DNA of 64,000 nucleotides from Scybalousia_A sp964639765. GTDB lineage: Bacteria > Bacteroidota > Bacteroidia > Bacteroidales > P3. A program made the translations under genes and the position numbers. Of this stretch, positions 26,267-35,635 are shown in pieces (position 1 is the stretch's first letter; the number at the start of each line of letters is the position of its first letter). Under the pieces are notes generated by a model. The model worked only from the letters and a program-made list of their open reading frames with translations, did not search any database and had not been told where the DNA came from. The stretch lies in the NCBI GenBank assembly GCA_964639765.1, contig CAZXEN010000007.1, forward strand, positions 1-64,000. Reading direction: 5' to 3'.

Positions 26267-26302
26267 AGAAGAAGTGAGCGACTTATATCACTTCTTTTTT
26301 TT
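26267..26302 (+). terminator. Terminator after initiator tRNA
   Basis: AAGAAGTGA (26269-26277) pairs with TCACTTCTT (26288-26296) and continues into a run of T. It separates the tRNA from rsgA, 19 bases before the rsgA start. Confidence 0.85.
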
Positions 26303-26320
26303 ATAATAGTTAGGGATTTT

Positions 26321-27274
26321 ATGCAAGAGAACGAGCAGACAGAGGGTATTGTCATAAGGACTACAGGTGATAGTTATATTGTAAAAAAAGAGGATGGCAC
26401 TTTGGTAAGATGTGTTATTAAAGGGAGTTTTCGTATTAAGGGTATCAAGTCAACAAATCCAATAGCCATAGGGGACAGGGTTCATTTTTTGCAATCCGAC
26501 AATTCAGACATCGCATTAATAGATAAGATATTTGACCGAAAGAACTATATAATCAGGCGTTCAACTAAACTATCCAAACAGACACATATCATTGCTTCAA
26601 ATATAGACCTAGCCTTTCTTGTTATTTCTGCCAGGGGCCCAAGGACAGACACGGCTTTTATTGACAGATTTCTTGTAACTGCTTCTGCCTATAATGTACC
26701 TTGTGAAATACTCTTCAACAAAGTAGATATTTATGATGAACAGGCGAAGGAGTATGCTTCTTATTTGTTAGACATTTACGAAAAGATAGGCTATAAATGT
26801 TTATTTTTGTCTGCAGCAAAGCAACTGGGTTTGGGAAATCTCAAAAAAGAGATGAGGAATAAAGTGTGTTTGTTTGCTGGCAATAGCGGAGTGGGTAAAA
26901 GTTCCATAGTTAATGCTCTTTTCCCTATAGCTCAATTGAAAACAGCAGAAATATCTTCTCAACACCTTTCTGGCAAACATACTACAACATTTGCGCAAAT
27001 GCTTTCCTTTGAAGACATAAATATAATAGATACACCTGGGATAAAATCCTTTGGAATGGTAGATTTCAAAAAAGAAGAACTTGCTTTGTATTTTCCAGAA
27101 ATGAAATTGAGGTTAAATGATTGTAAATACTATAATTGTACTCATACACACGAACCACATTGTGCAATAAAGGAAGCAGTGGAAAAAGAAGAAATATCCC
27201 ATGAACGCTACATTAACTATATAAAAATGTTGGAAAGCGACGAGCTGCAAACACCACAATGGGAGTTAGATTAA
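26321..27274 (+). CDS. rsgA: Ribosome small-subunit GTPase RsgA
   Basis: A 317-residue circularly permuted GTPase that acts late in 30S assembly. It has an N-terminal OB-fold (about 1-75), then the G motifs in permuted order: FNKVDIYD (G4), GNSGVGKSSIVNAL (G1) and DTPGIKSFG (G3). The C-terminal zinc domain has Cys and His in NDCKYYNCTHTHEPHCAI. It heads a plus-strand run of genes up to mtnN. The dtd start lies 14 bases after its stop. Confidence 0.97.
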   Translation: MQENEQTEGIVIRTTGDSYIVKKEDGTLVRCVIKGSFRIKGIKSTNPIAIGDRVHFLQSDNSDIALIDKIFDRKNYIIRRSTKLSKQTHIIASNIDLAFLVISARGPRTDTAFIDRFLVTASAYNVPCEILFNKVDIYDEQAKEYASYLLDIYEKIGYKCLFLSAAKQLGLGNLKKEMRNKVCLFAGNSGVGKSSIVNALFPIAQLKTAEISSQHLSGKHTTTFAQMLSFEDINIIDTPGIKSFGMVDFKKEELALYFPEMKLRLNDCKYYNCTHTHEPHCAIKEAVEKEEISHERYINYIKMLESDELQTPQWELD

Positions 27275-27288
27275 TAACAAAAAAAATT

Positions 27289-27741
27289 ATGAGAGTAGTT
27301 ATACAAAGGGTAACAAGAGCAAAGGTAAGTATAGAAACGAAAGAAAAATCTTCTATAGGAAGAGGAATGATGATACTTATGGCAGTAGAAAACAGCGATA
27401 CTGACTATGATATAGAGTGGCTTACAGACAAGATAGTAAAACTGAGGATATTTGATGACGAAAATGGAATTATGAACAAAAGCCTTGAGGAAGTAAACCA
27501 AGAAATAATGGTTGTAAGCCAATTTACATTGTATGCTTCTACGAAGAAAGGGAACCGTCCTTCCTACCTCAGAAGCTCAAAACCGGGATTCTCCAAACCT
27601 ATGTATGAAAAATTTGTACTCTCTCTTCAGAGGAAACTCTCAAAGCCTATAGCAACGGGAGAATTTGGAGCAGATATGCAAATAGACTTGTGCAATGATG
27701 GACCTGTAACTATAGTTATTGATACAAAACTTAAAGAATAA
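27289..27741 (+). CDS. dtd: D-aminoacyl-tRNA deacylase
   Basis: A 150-residue enzyme that removes D-amino acids (and glycine from mischarged tRNA) from tRNA. The two active-site signatures are SQFTLYAST (about 77-85) and the C-terminal NDGPVTIVID. I place the start at 27289 (MRVVIQRV), which is the usual N-terminus; an ATG at 27259 lies inside rsgA. Confidence 0.96.
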   Translation: MRVVIQRVTRAKVSIETKEKSSIGRGMMILMAVENSDTDYDIEWLTDKIVKLRIFDDENGIMNKSLEEVNQEIMVVSQFTLYASTKKGNRPSYLRSSKPGFSKPMYEKFVLSLQRKLSKPIATGEFGADMQIDLCNDGPVTIVIDTKLKE

Positions 27742-27744
27742 ATT

Positions 27745-29178
27745 ATGAAAAAGATATTATTTTTATCAGCTTTACTGAGCTTGTTTGCTTATAACAGTTT
27801 TTCTCAGCAGGAAGAACTGAAAGCTGGTACTTATGAGATGGCATCCAATCTTAACGAGTTGTATTCCTGGGACAGATATCCAACATACGACACTTATTTA
27901 AGGTTTATGGATTCCTGCAGAAACAATTTTCCGTCAATTTGCAGGTTAGATACCATAGGTTATTCTGTTTCCAACAGATTGTTGTTAGCCCTTAGAATAT
28001 CCTCTTCGTTAAATGAGCATAAAAAACCAAAATTCTTTTATTCTTCCACCATTCATGGAAACGAAACAACAGGTATCATTCTTCTGATGCGTTTGGCGGA
28101 CAGTGTTTTAAACCACTATGCAGAATGTTCGGCAAGAGAGATAGATTTATATATTTGTCCAATAGCAAACCCAGACGGATTATACAGAACCAATAACAAC
28201 ACTATCAACAATGCAATGAGATATAACGCTAACAATGTGGATTTAAACAGAAATTTTCCAGACCCTGTACAAGGAGATAATCTTAATCATGAAGTGGAAA
28301 CAGATGCTTTTATGAATTATGCTTTAAGGGAAAAATTTAATATGAGTTGTAATCTTCACACAGGTGAGGAAATTTTCAATTATCCTTTTGATTGTTGGAC
28401 AAGTTATGAAACTACACATGCAGACAGGGATTGGTTTGTAGATATGGCGGAAGATTTTATGCAAGCTTTGAATGCTCCTCAATCATATTTTATGAGTTCT
28501 TATTCTTCCACAGGCTATATTGATGGAGGAGATTGGTATAAAGTATATGGAGGAAGACAAGATTGGCACACTTATTTTGCTTTTTGCAGAGAAGTAACCT
28601 TGGAGGTTTCCAAACAATATGCACCGCCTTCAAGTGATTTGCCAAAATATTGGAACTATTTGCACAATTCTTTGTTTGTGATGACTGATTATTGTCAAAA
28701 AGGTTTTGAAGGTATAGTAAAAGATGCGGCAACAGGGGAAAGTCTTTCAGGTGTTCAGATTTATATAGAAAATCATGACAGGGACAATTCTGAAGTATAT
28801 ACAAATGATGAGGGATATTTCTTTCGTCCAATACAAAGTGGCTCATATTCTGTGGTGGTATCAAAGCCTGAATATGAAAGTCAGACAATAGAAGTACAAT
28901 GTTTTGACGGTATGCTTTCCTTGGGAGAAATACTTTTGCAACAAAATATGTCTTTATATACCATTTACCCTTTGCCAGCCAAAGATTTTTTAAATCTGGA
29001 TCTGAAAGGAGGGAAAGGCGAGTATCTTATTGCTGATGTTATGGGAAGAGTTTTGAAGAGGGGATTGATAGACGAACGTAGTAATATAGATATTTCAGAC
29101 TTAAGCAATGGTACCTATATTTTTACGGTAATAATCAACGATAAACAATATAATAAACAATTATCCGTTGTAAAATAA
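27745..29178 (+). CDS. Secreted M14 zinc carboxypeptidase with T9SS sorting domain
   Basis: A 477-residue exported peptidase. Signal peptide 1-20. The M14 catalytic domain (about 45-310) shows zinc ligands in HGNETTG and in CNLHTGEE, the NVDLNRNFPD motif, and the catalytic Glu in CREVTLEVSKQ. A carboxypeptidase-regulatory-like domain follows (about 320-395, GFEGIVKDAATGESLSGVQIY). The C-terminal 75 residues form a T9SS sorting domain (IYPLPAKDFLNL to KQLSVVK). It starts 3 bases after dtd. A surface or secreted role in protein digestion is likely. Confidence 0.93.
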   Translation: MKKILFLSALLSLFAYNSFSQQEELKAGTYEMASNLNELYSWDRYPTYDTYLRFMDSCRNNFPSICRLDTIGYSVSNRLLLALRISSSLNEHKKPKFFYSSTIHGNETTGIILLMRLADSVLNHYAECSAREIDLYICPIANPDGLYRTNNNTINNAMRYNANNVDLNRNFPDPVQGDNLNHEVETDAFMNYALREKFNMSCNLHTGEEIFNYPFDCWTSYETTHADRDWFVDMAEDFMQALNAPQSYFMSSYSSTGYIDGGDWYKVYGGRQDWHTYFAFCREVTLEVSKQYAPPSSDLPKYWNYLHNSLFVMTDYCQKGFEGIVKDAATGESLSGVQIYIENHDRDNSEVYTNDEGYFFRPIQSGSYSVVVSKPEYESQTIEVQCFDGMLSLGEILLQQNMSLYTIYPLPAKDFLNLDLKGGKGEYLIADVMGRVLKRGLIDERSNIDISDLSNGTYIFTVIINDKQYNKQLSVVK

Positions 29179-29179
29179 T

Positions 29180-29977
29180 ATGAAAAAAACTTTTTTTATA
29201 ATATTCTTTGCATTTATTTGTTTTGTTTTATCTGCACAGGAAGTAAAACCAGAGAAAACATCTTCGGGAAAGATTGTAGGGAAAGATGAGGTGGTAAGCA
29301 CTCCGTTCTTTGCAGGGGCTGTAGGCTGGACATTTCCTTTTGGAGAAATGGGAAACAGATACAAGTCATTCTTCAATATAGATGCCAACTTAGGCTGGAA
29401 GACTAAGAGCAACTGGTTGTACATAGCCGACTTTTGTTTTCAGTTTGGCAACAACAACGTCAAGAATCTTGACAATATCCTTTCGGGACTTATGACCAAC
29501 GACGCCAATCCTTTTATCATCAGCAATGAGGGTACGGATGCAGGCGTGGTGGCTTATAGCAGAAACCTTTCTTTTTCTTTGGGAATAGGAAAGATTTTCC
29601 CCCTATGGTTTTCCAATCCAAACTCAGGTTTGGCGATAACAATAAACGGCGGATTTATTCAACATCAGATAATCTATCAGTCCACTTTGGGCAGAGTGCC
29701 TCAGCTGGAAGATGATTATGCATACGGTTATGACAGGCAGATGCGGGGTTATATGGCGAGCGTCTTTGTAGGCTATATGCATCTGAGCAAAAAAACATAC
29801 GCCAACTGGTATGCTGGAGTGCAGGGCTATATGGCAAAGACCAAGATGACAAGAAAGTATCAGTTTGACCTGATGAGCGGAGACGACAAGCGATATACCG
29901 ATTATATGCTTTCCGTAAAAGTAGGCTGGATGTTTCCTTTCTTTGGCAGAAAGGCAGACAAAATATATTTCTATTAA
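29180..29977 (+). CDS. Outer-membrane protein, probable barrel
   Basis: A 265-residue protein with a signal peptide (about 1-21, ending LSAQE) and repeated amphipathic beta strands (for example GAVGWTFPFGEM, LSVKVGWMFPFF). It has no family I can name. It begins right after the M14 gene and is followed 21 bases later by waaA. Its place among envelope genes suits an outer-membrane role. Confidence 0.75.
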   Translation: MKKTFFIIFFAFICFVLSAQEVKPEKTSSGKIVGKDEVVSTPFFAGAVGWTFPFGEMGNRYKSFFNIDANLGWKTKSNWLYIADFCFQFGNNNVKNLDNILSGLMTNDANPFIISNEGTDAGVVAYSRNLSFSLGIGKIFPLWFSNPNSGLAITINGGFIQHQIIYQSTLGRVPQLEDDYAYGYDRQMRGYMASVFVGYMHLSKKTYANWYAGVQGYMAKTKMTRKYQFDLMSGDDKRYTDYMLSVKVGWMFPFFGRKADKIYFY

Positions 29978-29998
29978 ACACACACTGTCCTTTTCGTT

Positions 29999-31222
29999 AT
30001 GAAAGCAATATATAATATAGGAATATATCTTTTGATGTTTGTCTGCAGACTTCTGGCTTTGAGGAACAAGAAAATAAAACTTATGCTTCAAGGACAGAAG
30101 GAAACATTTCAAAAACTCCAATCCATAAGAAAAGATGACAGGATAGCGTGGTTTCATTGTTCTTCCTTAGGAGAGTTTGAGCAGGCGAGGAACCTCATAA
30201 GTGTCTTAAGACAGGCAAGACTGGATTACAAAATACTTGTCTCTTTTTTCTCTCCCTCCGGTTATGAGCCAAGAAAAGACTACAAAGAAGCCGATTATGT
30301 TGTATATCTGCCTTTTGACACCAAAAGAAATGCAAGGCGCTTTGTCTCCATGGTCAATCCGTCTGTGGTGTTTTTCGTAAAATATGAGTTTTGGTACAAT
30401 TATATCAGAGAATTGGGCAACACTCCTTTGTTTCAGGTTTCCCTTATCCTGAGAAAGAACCATTATCTGACAAAGTTCTATTCTTCGTGGTTCAGAAAAC
30501 AACTGAAATGCTTCAATACTTTCTTTGTGCAGGACGAGGGCACAAAACAGGTGTTGCATTCGTTGGGTTATGACAATGCGATTGTATGCGGTGATACCCG
30601 TTTTGACAGAGTCTTTGCCATAACCAGGGAGCAGAAAGATTTTCCTGTTGTGGAAGAGTTTTGCAAAGGAAAGGGAAAAGTCTTTATTGCAGGTTCTTCT
30701 TGGAAGGAGGACGAGAGAATAATACACGATGCTTTGTACCAGAGGGAAGACATAAAGCTTATACTTGCTCCTCATCAGATTCACAAAGAACATATAGTTG
30801 AAATACAAAAGCTGTTCCCATCAAATGTTTTGTATTCTCAGGCGGACAAAGAAAACATAAGAAACAAAAAAGTACTTGTCATAGACTGCATAGGCATACT
30901 TTCCTATATTTATGGCAAGGCGGATATAACATACGTTGGAGGAGGTTTTGGAGTAGGTATCCACAATGTCTTGGAAGCCGCTGTGTTCTACAAACCAGTA
31001 GCCTTTGGACCAAACAACAAGAAGTTCAAGGAAGCTCAAGACCTGTTAAAACAGAAGAGTGCTGTGGAGATAAAAAACAAGGAAGAACTTGCTTTATGGG
31101 TGGAACGTCTGTTGACAGACCAAGAGTATTATGAAACATCTTGTGTGCTTAACGGGAAATATGTGGAAGACAATGCCGGGGCTACTCAGAAAATATTAAA
31201 GGAAATAAATCAGTACTTGTAA
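29999..31222 (+). CDS. waaA: Kdo transferase WaaA
   Basis: A 407-residue inner-membrane enzyme that adds 3-deoxy-D-manno-octulosonic acid to lipid A precursor. It has the N-terminal membrane anchor, FHCSSLGEFEQARNLI, the SFFSPSGYEPRKDY region with the catalytic-site context, VYLPFDTKRNARRF, VFFVKYEFWYNY and, in the second half, the GT-B motif YVGGGFGVGIHNVLEAAVF. Length and motif order match bacterial WaaA. Its stop codon touches the tamL start (TAA then ATG), suggesting coupled translation. Confidence 0.96.
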   Translation: MKAIYNIGIYLLMFVCRLLALRNKKIKLMLQGQKETFQKLQSIRKDDRIAWFHCSSLGEFEQARNLISVLRQARLDYKILVSFFSPSGYEPRKDYKEADYVVYLPFDTKRNARRFVSMVNPSVVFFVKYEFWYNYIRELGNTPLFQVSLILRKNHYLTKFYSSWFRKQLKCFNTFFVQDEGTKQVLHSLGYDNAIVCGDTRFDRVFAITREQKDFPVVEEFCKGKGKVFIAGSSWKEDERIIHDALYQREDIKLILAPHQIHKEHIVEIQKLFPSNVLYSQADKENIRNKKVLVIDCIGILSYIYGKADITYVGGGFGVGIHNVLEAAVFYKPVAFGPNNKKFKEAQDLLKQKSAVEIKNKEELALWVERLLTDQEYYETSCVLNGKYVEDNAGATQKILKEINQYL

Positions 31223-33634
31223 ATGAAGCATAGATATAGCATATTGTTTTTGTTGGTTTTGATAATACTAATGTGTTCCTGTTCTCCAAACAAGCATATC
31301 AGCAAAGACGGTTATCTTCTTTCCAAGAATAAAATACACCTCAACACCAAAGAATACGACATAGGCAAGGGCGATCTGGTCAATTATATAAAACAAGACC
31401 CCAACCATAAAGTTTTTGGAATGAAAATGGGAATGTATATTTACAGTGTTTCCCGTCCTATAGAAGATACTGCATGTAATTTTTTTGAGAAATATGTTTT
31501 TCGTTCCATTGGAGAGAAACCTGTGGAACTTAGTGAGCGATACACTGAAACATCCATTAAGAATATAAAAACCTATCTGAAGTCCCGTGGTTGTTTTTCT
31601 GCAGTTGTAAAAGATTCTCTTTCCAATGTAAGGCGGTGGTATGCTCCTTGGACTTATTACAAAAAAAGACGTACAGAAAACTATATCATAGACATTCCTT
31701 ACAGAGCAAAGATAGACACTTTTTATCTTAGTACAGAAGACGAGAATATGTATTCTGTCATAAAGCCTTTGATAAAAAAAGGTATAATAAAAAAAGGAGA
31801 CTGGTATAACGAATCTGTGCTTTCCTCCATTCGTACGGATGTGGCAAGTGCCATGCAGGACAAAGGTTATTATGCTTTCAATGCTTCATACATCAGTTTT
31901 GAAATAGATACTACCCTGGGAGTGGATAAAACACAGATAAAGATGTATGTGAAAAACCCTGTGGATAACAACGGCAAAGCCTCAACACACAAGCCTTACA
32001 AGATTTCAAAAATATATCTTTATCCAAACTATATACCTGTTACTTCTCCTGACTATATACCTCCTACAGATACAATGCTTACCTATCATAAGCCACAAAA
32101 GAATTTCGCTGTTACTCCTCTGTACTTTATCAACAATACACCAAAACCAATAATCAAACGGAAGACTTTACAGCGTTGCATACTTGTGCAGAACAATCAT
32201 TTATATTCTCCTGCTATTAGCAAGAACACTTATTCAGCTCTCTTCCAGCTGAGAAATTTTAAGTATGTGGATATGTATTATGAACCTGTTGCTCCTTTTG
32301 ACGGCGATACTCTCAATCTGGCAAACTATATAAGGCTGACAATGACAAAGCCTATAAGTCTTTCTTCTTCTTTTGAGATAAACTACTCAGCCAATAACAA
32401 CAATAATCTTAACTATGGCAACTCTTCCAACTTTGGAGCAGAAGGCAATCTGTCTTTTACCAACAGAAATCTGTTCCATGGTGCGGAGATATTCACTACA
32501 AATATCAAGCTTGCAGCAGAAATCAACAGCAAGATATTCTCTGGTCAGCGGAATGCCAAAGGATGGGAAATCTTCAATGCGTTTGAGTCGGGAATAGATT
32601 TTGGATTGGAACTGCCTCGTTTTCTTGCTCCTTTTTCCACTAATTTTTATTCTATGCGCTATCACCCTCATACAAGCATAAAGGCAGGATACAATCTTCA
32701 ACGTCGGTCTTATTACAACAGGTCTATCTTCAACACCAACTTTGGTTATAGCTGGAACACCTCAGAAAAGAAATTTTTTTATTTTACACCTATTGAAATC
32801 AACTATGTCAATATGGAGATAACCGATAAAAACTATGAAGCCTTGATTAACAGCATGGACCGTAGGATTCGTTATCAGATGACCGACCACTTTGTAATGG
32901 CCATGCGTTACGGCTATGTCTACAATGGTCAGGTGTTAAGCAAGAAAAGAAAGCGGTTCAATTATTTTTCTGCCAATATAGAGGTGGCGGGCAATGTTCT
33001 TAATGCTTATTCCTCACTTACCGGGCAGTCCAAGGATAAAGACGGCAACTATACTGTTTTCAACATACCTTTTTCCCAGTATTTCAGAACAGATTTTTCT
33101 TTCATCAGATACAACCATCTTACACAAAGAACATCCTTTGTTTGTAAAATATACGGAGGTGTAGGTGTTCCATATGGTAATGCAGAGGCTCTGCCGTATG
33201 AGAAGAGTTTCTTTGGAGGAGGAGCAAACAATCTTAGAGGCTGGCAACTTAGAGAGTTAGGTCCGGGACACAGTTCTCCAAAAGGAGAAATGAAATACGA
33301 CAGGGCTGGAGATATAGCTTTTGGTTTAAGTATGGAATACAGATTTCCTTTCATAGGGCCTTTGGAAGGCGCAGCCTTTGTTGATGCAGGCAATATCTGG
33401 ACTCTTAAGGATGTGTCTGGAATGGAAGGAGGAAAGATAAGCAGAGACTTTTATAAAGAGATAGCCACAGACTTTGGTTTGGGAGTAAGACTGAATATAA
33501 GTGTTATGATTATACGTGTGGATTTTGCCCTCAAAGTCTGGGATCCAAGCCTTGATATTGACGACAGACTTGTTCTCCACAATACAAAATTCAAAGATGT
33601 CGTCATTCAGTTTGGTATAGGTTATCCATTCTAA
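31223..33634 (+). CDS. tamL: TamL-type outer-membrane assembly lipoprotein
   Basis: An 803-residue member of the BamA/TamA superfamily. The signal peptide ends with a lipoprotein site (LMCSC, Cys20), as in the lipidated TamL of Bacteroidota. POTRA-like domains occupy about residues 30-370. The Omp85 barrel follows, with the family motif FFGGGANNLRGWQLRELGPG (L6 loop region) and the terminal strand VVIQFGIGYPF. It probably inserts outer-membrane proteins together with TamB, which is not in the window. Confidence 0.92.
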   Translation: MKHRYSILFLLVLIILMCSCSPNKHISKDGYLLSKNKIHLNTKEYDIGKGDLVNYIKQDPNHKVFGMKMGMYIYSVSRPIEDTACNFFEKYVFRSIGEKPVELSERYTETSIKNIKTYLKSRGCFSAVVKDSLSNVRRWYAPWTYYKKRRTENYIIDIPYRAKIDTFYLSTEDENMYSVIKPLIKKGIIKKGDWYNESVLSSIRTDVASAMQDKGYYAFNASYISFEIDTTLGVDKTQIKMYVKNPVDNNGKASTHKPYKISKIYLYPNYIPVTSPDYIPPTDTMLTYHKPQKNFAVTPLYFINNTPKPIIKRKTLQRCILVQNNHLYSPAISKNTYSALFQLRNFKYVDMYYEPVAPFDGDTLNLANYIRLTMTKPISLSSSFEINYSANNNNNLNYGNSSNFGAEGNLSFTNRNLFHGAEIFTTNIKLAAEINSKIFSGQRNAKGWEIFNAFESGIDFGLELPRFLAPFSTNFYSMRYHPHTSIKAGYNLQRRSYYNRSIFNTNFGYSWNTSEKKFFYFTPIEINYVNMEITDKNYEALINSMDRRIRYQMTDHFVMAMRYGYVYNGQVLSKKRKRFNYFSANIEVAGNVLNAYSSLTGQSKDKDGNYTVFNIPFSQYFRTDFSFIRYNHLTQRTSFVCKIYGGVGVPYGNAEALPYEKSFFGGGANNLRGWQLRELGPGHSSPKGEMKYDRAGDIAFGLSMEYRFPFIGPLEGAAFVDAGNIWTLKDVSGMEGGKISRDFYKEIATDFGLGVRLNISVMIIRVDFALKVWDPSLDIDDRLVLHNTKFKDVVIQFGIGYPF

Positions 33635-33647
33635 TCAATACTTATTT

Positions 33648-34340
33648 ATGAAGATAGGAATAATAATAGCAATGCAGAAAGAGTTTGCTCTTCTACAACA
33701 GCTTCTGCACGAAAGTCAAACCTTGGAGACTTCTGTTTACACCTATGTTACGGGCAAGATAGGAAATCATGAAGTCATTTTACAACAATGCGGAGTAGGC
33801 AAAGTCAATGCAGCCGTAGGCACAGAAAATCTTATCAACAGGTTTGCCCCAGATTTGGTACTTTCTTCAGGAGTTGCCGGAGGAGCAAACGAAATGGTGG
33901 AATCTTTGGACCTCGTTGTTTGCGAAAATACTTGTTATTATGATGTTTTTTGTGGAGAGGACAATCATTTTGGACAAGTTCAGGGTATGCCTGCCCAGTT
34001 CTCTGCTCCCCAGTCCATTCTTTCCATAGCAAAGACATTAACCTATAAACAGAGTATTCATATCGGGCAGATAGTTTCTGGTGACTGGTTCGTTACAACC
34101 AAAGAAAAGATGCAAAATATTTTGTCTTCTTTCCCAAAAGCCATGGCAGTGGATATGGAGACTTGTGCAATAGCTCAGACCTGTTATATAAGAAAGACAT
34201 CTTTCTGTTCTTTCAGGTTAATAAGCGACAATCCGCTTAAACCCAATCAGGCTCAGCAATACCAAGACTTTTGGACTACTATGGCAAACAATTCCTTTGA
34301 AGTCGTAAGGCAGTTTATAGAAAAAATAGAACGTCTGTAA
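33648..34340 (+). CDS. mtnN: MTA/SAH nucleosidase
   Basis: A 230-residue enzyme that cleaves methylthioadenosine and S-adenosylhomocysteine to adenine and the thioribose. It begins MKIGIIIAMQKEFALL and contains GVGKVNAAVGTENLI, SSGVAGGAN, the substrate-site AVDMETCAIAQ and the catalytic Asp in RLISDNP (usually S-D). It ends the rsgA-to-mtnN run; rodA converges from the other strand 17 bases away. Confidence 0.94.
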   Translation: MKIGIIIAMQKEFALLQQLLHESQTLETSVYTYVTGKIGNHEVILQQCGVGKVNAAVGTENLINRFAPDLVLSSGVAGGANEMVESLDLVVCENTCYYDVFCGEDNHFGQVQGMPAQFSAPQSILSIAKTLTYKQSIHIGQIVSGDWFVTTKEKMQNILSSFPKAMAVDMETCAIAQTCYIRKTSFCSFRLISDNPLKPNQAQQYQDFWTTMANNSFEVVRQFIEKIERL

Positions 34341-34357
34341 AAACACAAACTACAGGA

Positions 34358-35635
34358 CTACACCAACTGACCTCTGGCTACATCTTGGCGGATAAAGATA
34401 AACAGCATAAGAGTGAAAGCCCAGAGAGAGGAACCTCCATAGGAGATAAACGGCAAAGGAATACCTATCACGGGCAGGATACCTATTGTCATGCCTATGT
34501 TTACAAAGAAGTGGAAGAAAATTATTCCTGCTATGCTGTATCCATATATTCTTGCAAAATTGCTTCGTTGCCGTTCTGCCACTTTTACAATCTTCACGCA
34601 CAACCATACAAAGACAAAAATTATAATCGCACTTCCAACAAAACCCCATTCTTCTCCTATGGTGCAGAAGATGAAATCGGTGTCCTGTTCCGGCACAAAG
34701 TTAAACTTTGTCTGTGTTCCCTGCAAAAAACCTTTGCCAAAAATACGGCCGGAGCCTATTGCAATCTTTGATTGATTGACATTATAGCCTACGCCTTTGT
34801 AGTCTTGTTTCTTTCCCAGCAATACTTCTATACGGTCTTTCTGATGGGATTCCAACACTTCGTTGTAGCCAAATTCAACGCCCAGAACCACAAGGGAACA
34901 GAAGATAAACACGCCCAGAAAATAGATAAACCTTGCCTTGTAGTTACGTCTGTGAATTATAAAGTAAGCAATAAGGGTTGCTACAGCCAGTATTCCTAAG
35001 AGGATATAAGGATTGACAAGCAAGGCAAGAACAAACAAAACTATGGCACTTGCTCCAAGTATAAGAACATAGGAAGAAAGACCCTCCCTGAACAATACAA
35101 AGATGAAAGAAAAGAAGACCAAGGCAGAACCGGTATCGTTTTGCAGCAGGACCAAGAACATTGGCAATGCGATTATCCCTATTGCGGTAAGCTTTGTCCT
35201 CCATTGGTTCATATCAACGTTGAGTGCAGAGAGATATTTAGCCAAAGCCAAGGCTGTAGCCATCTTGGCGAACTCTGAGGGTTGTATTCCAAAATCACCG
35301 ACACCCAGCCAGCTTTTTGCACCTTTGGTAACAGAGCCGGTAACGAGGACAACCAGCAGCATTCCTATGCATATTGCGTAGATGAGGTATGATGTCTGGG
35401 AGAAAAACTTAGGGTCGGTAACCATGACAAACAAGGCTATGACAAAGGCTGCAAGTATCCATACCAATTGTTTGCCATATCTGCATGAGAAATCCAAAAT
35501 GCTGGAATGTTCTCCGTCATAAACGGCTGCATAGATACTGATCCAACCCACAAAAACAAGGAAAAAGAAAGCAAAGATAAGTTTCCATTCTATATTCTTG
35601 AATATGCTTTGTGTTTTTCTGTCCATTGTTTTCAA
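34358..35635 (-). CDS. rodA: SEDS glycosyltransferase RodA
   Basis: A 425-residue polytopic membrane protein that polymerises lipid II in the elongation machinery together with PBP2. Signatures are WLGVGDFGIQPSEFAKMATAL, the loop NFVPEQDTDFIFCTIGEEWGF and GIPLPFISYGGSS near the end. Its start overlaps the PBP2 stop as ATGA (35632-35635), a coupled pair. This is one of two SEDS genes in the window; the other, ftsW, is at 60563. Confidence 0.95.
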   Translation of the reverse strand: MKTMDRKTQSIFKNIEWKLIFAFFFLVFVGWISIYAAVYDGEHSSILDFSCRYGKQLVWILAAFVIALFVMVTDPKFFSQTSYLIYAICIGMLLVVLVTGSVTKGAKSWLGVGDFGIQPSEFAKMATALALAKYLSALNVDMNQWRTKLTAIGIIALPMFLVLLQNDTGSALVFFSFIFVLFREGLSSYVLILGASAIVLFVLALLVNPYILLGILAVATLIAYFIIHRRNYKARFIYFLGVFIFCSLVVLGVEFGYNEVLESHQKDRIEVLLGKKQDYKGVGYNVNQSKIAIGSGRIFGKGFLQGTQTKFNFVPEQDTDFIFCTIGEEWGFVGSAIIIFVFVWLCVKIVKVAERQRSNFARIYGYSIAGIIFFHFFVNIGMTIGILPVIGIPLPFISYGGSSLWAFTLMLFIFIRQDVARGQLV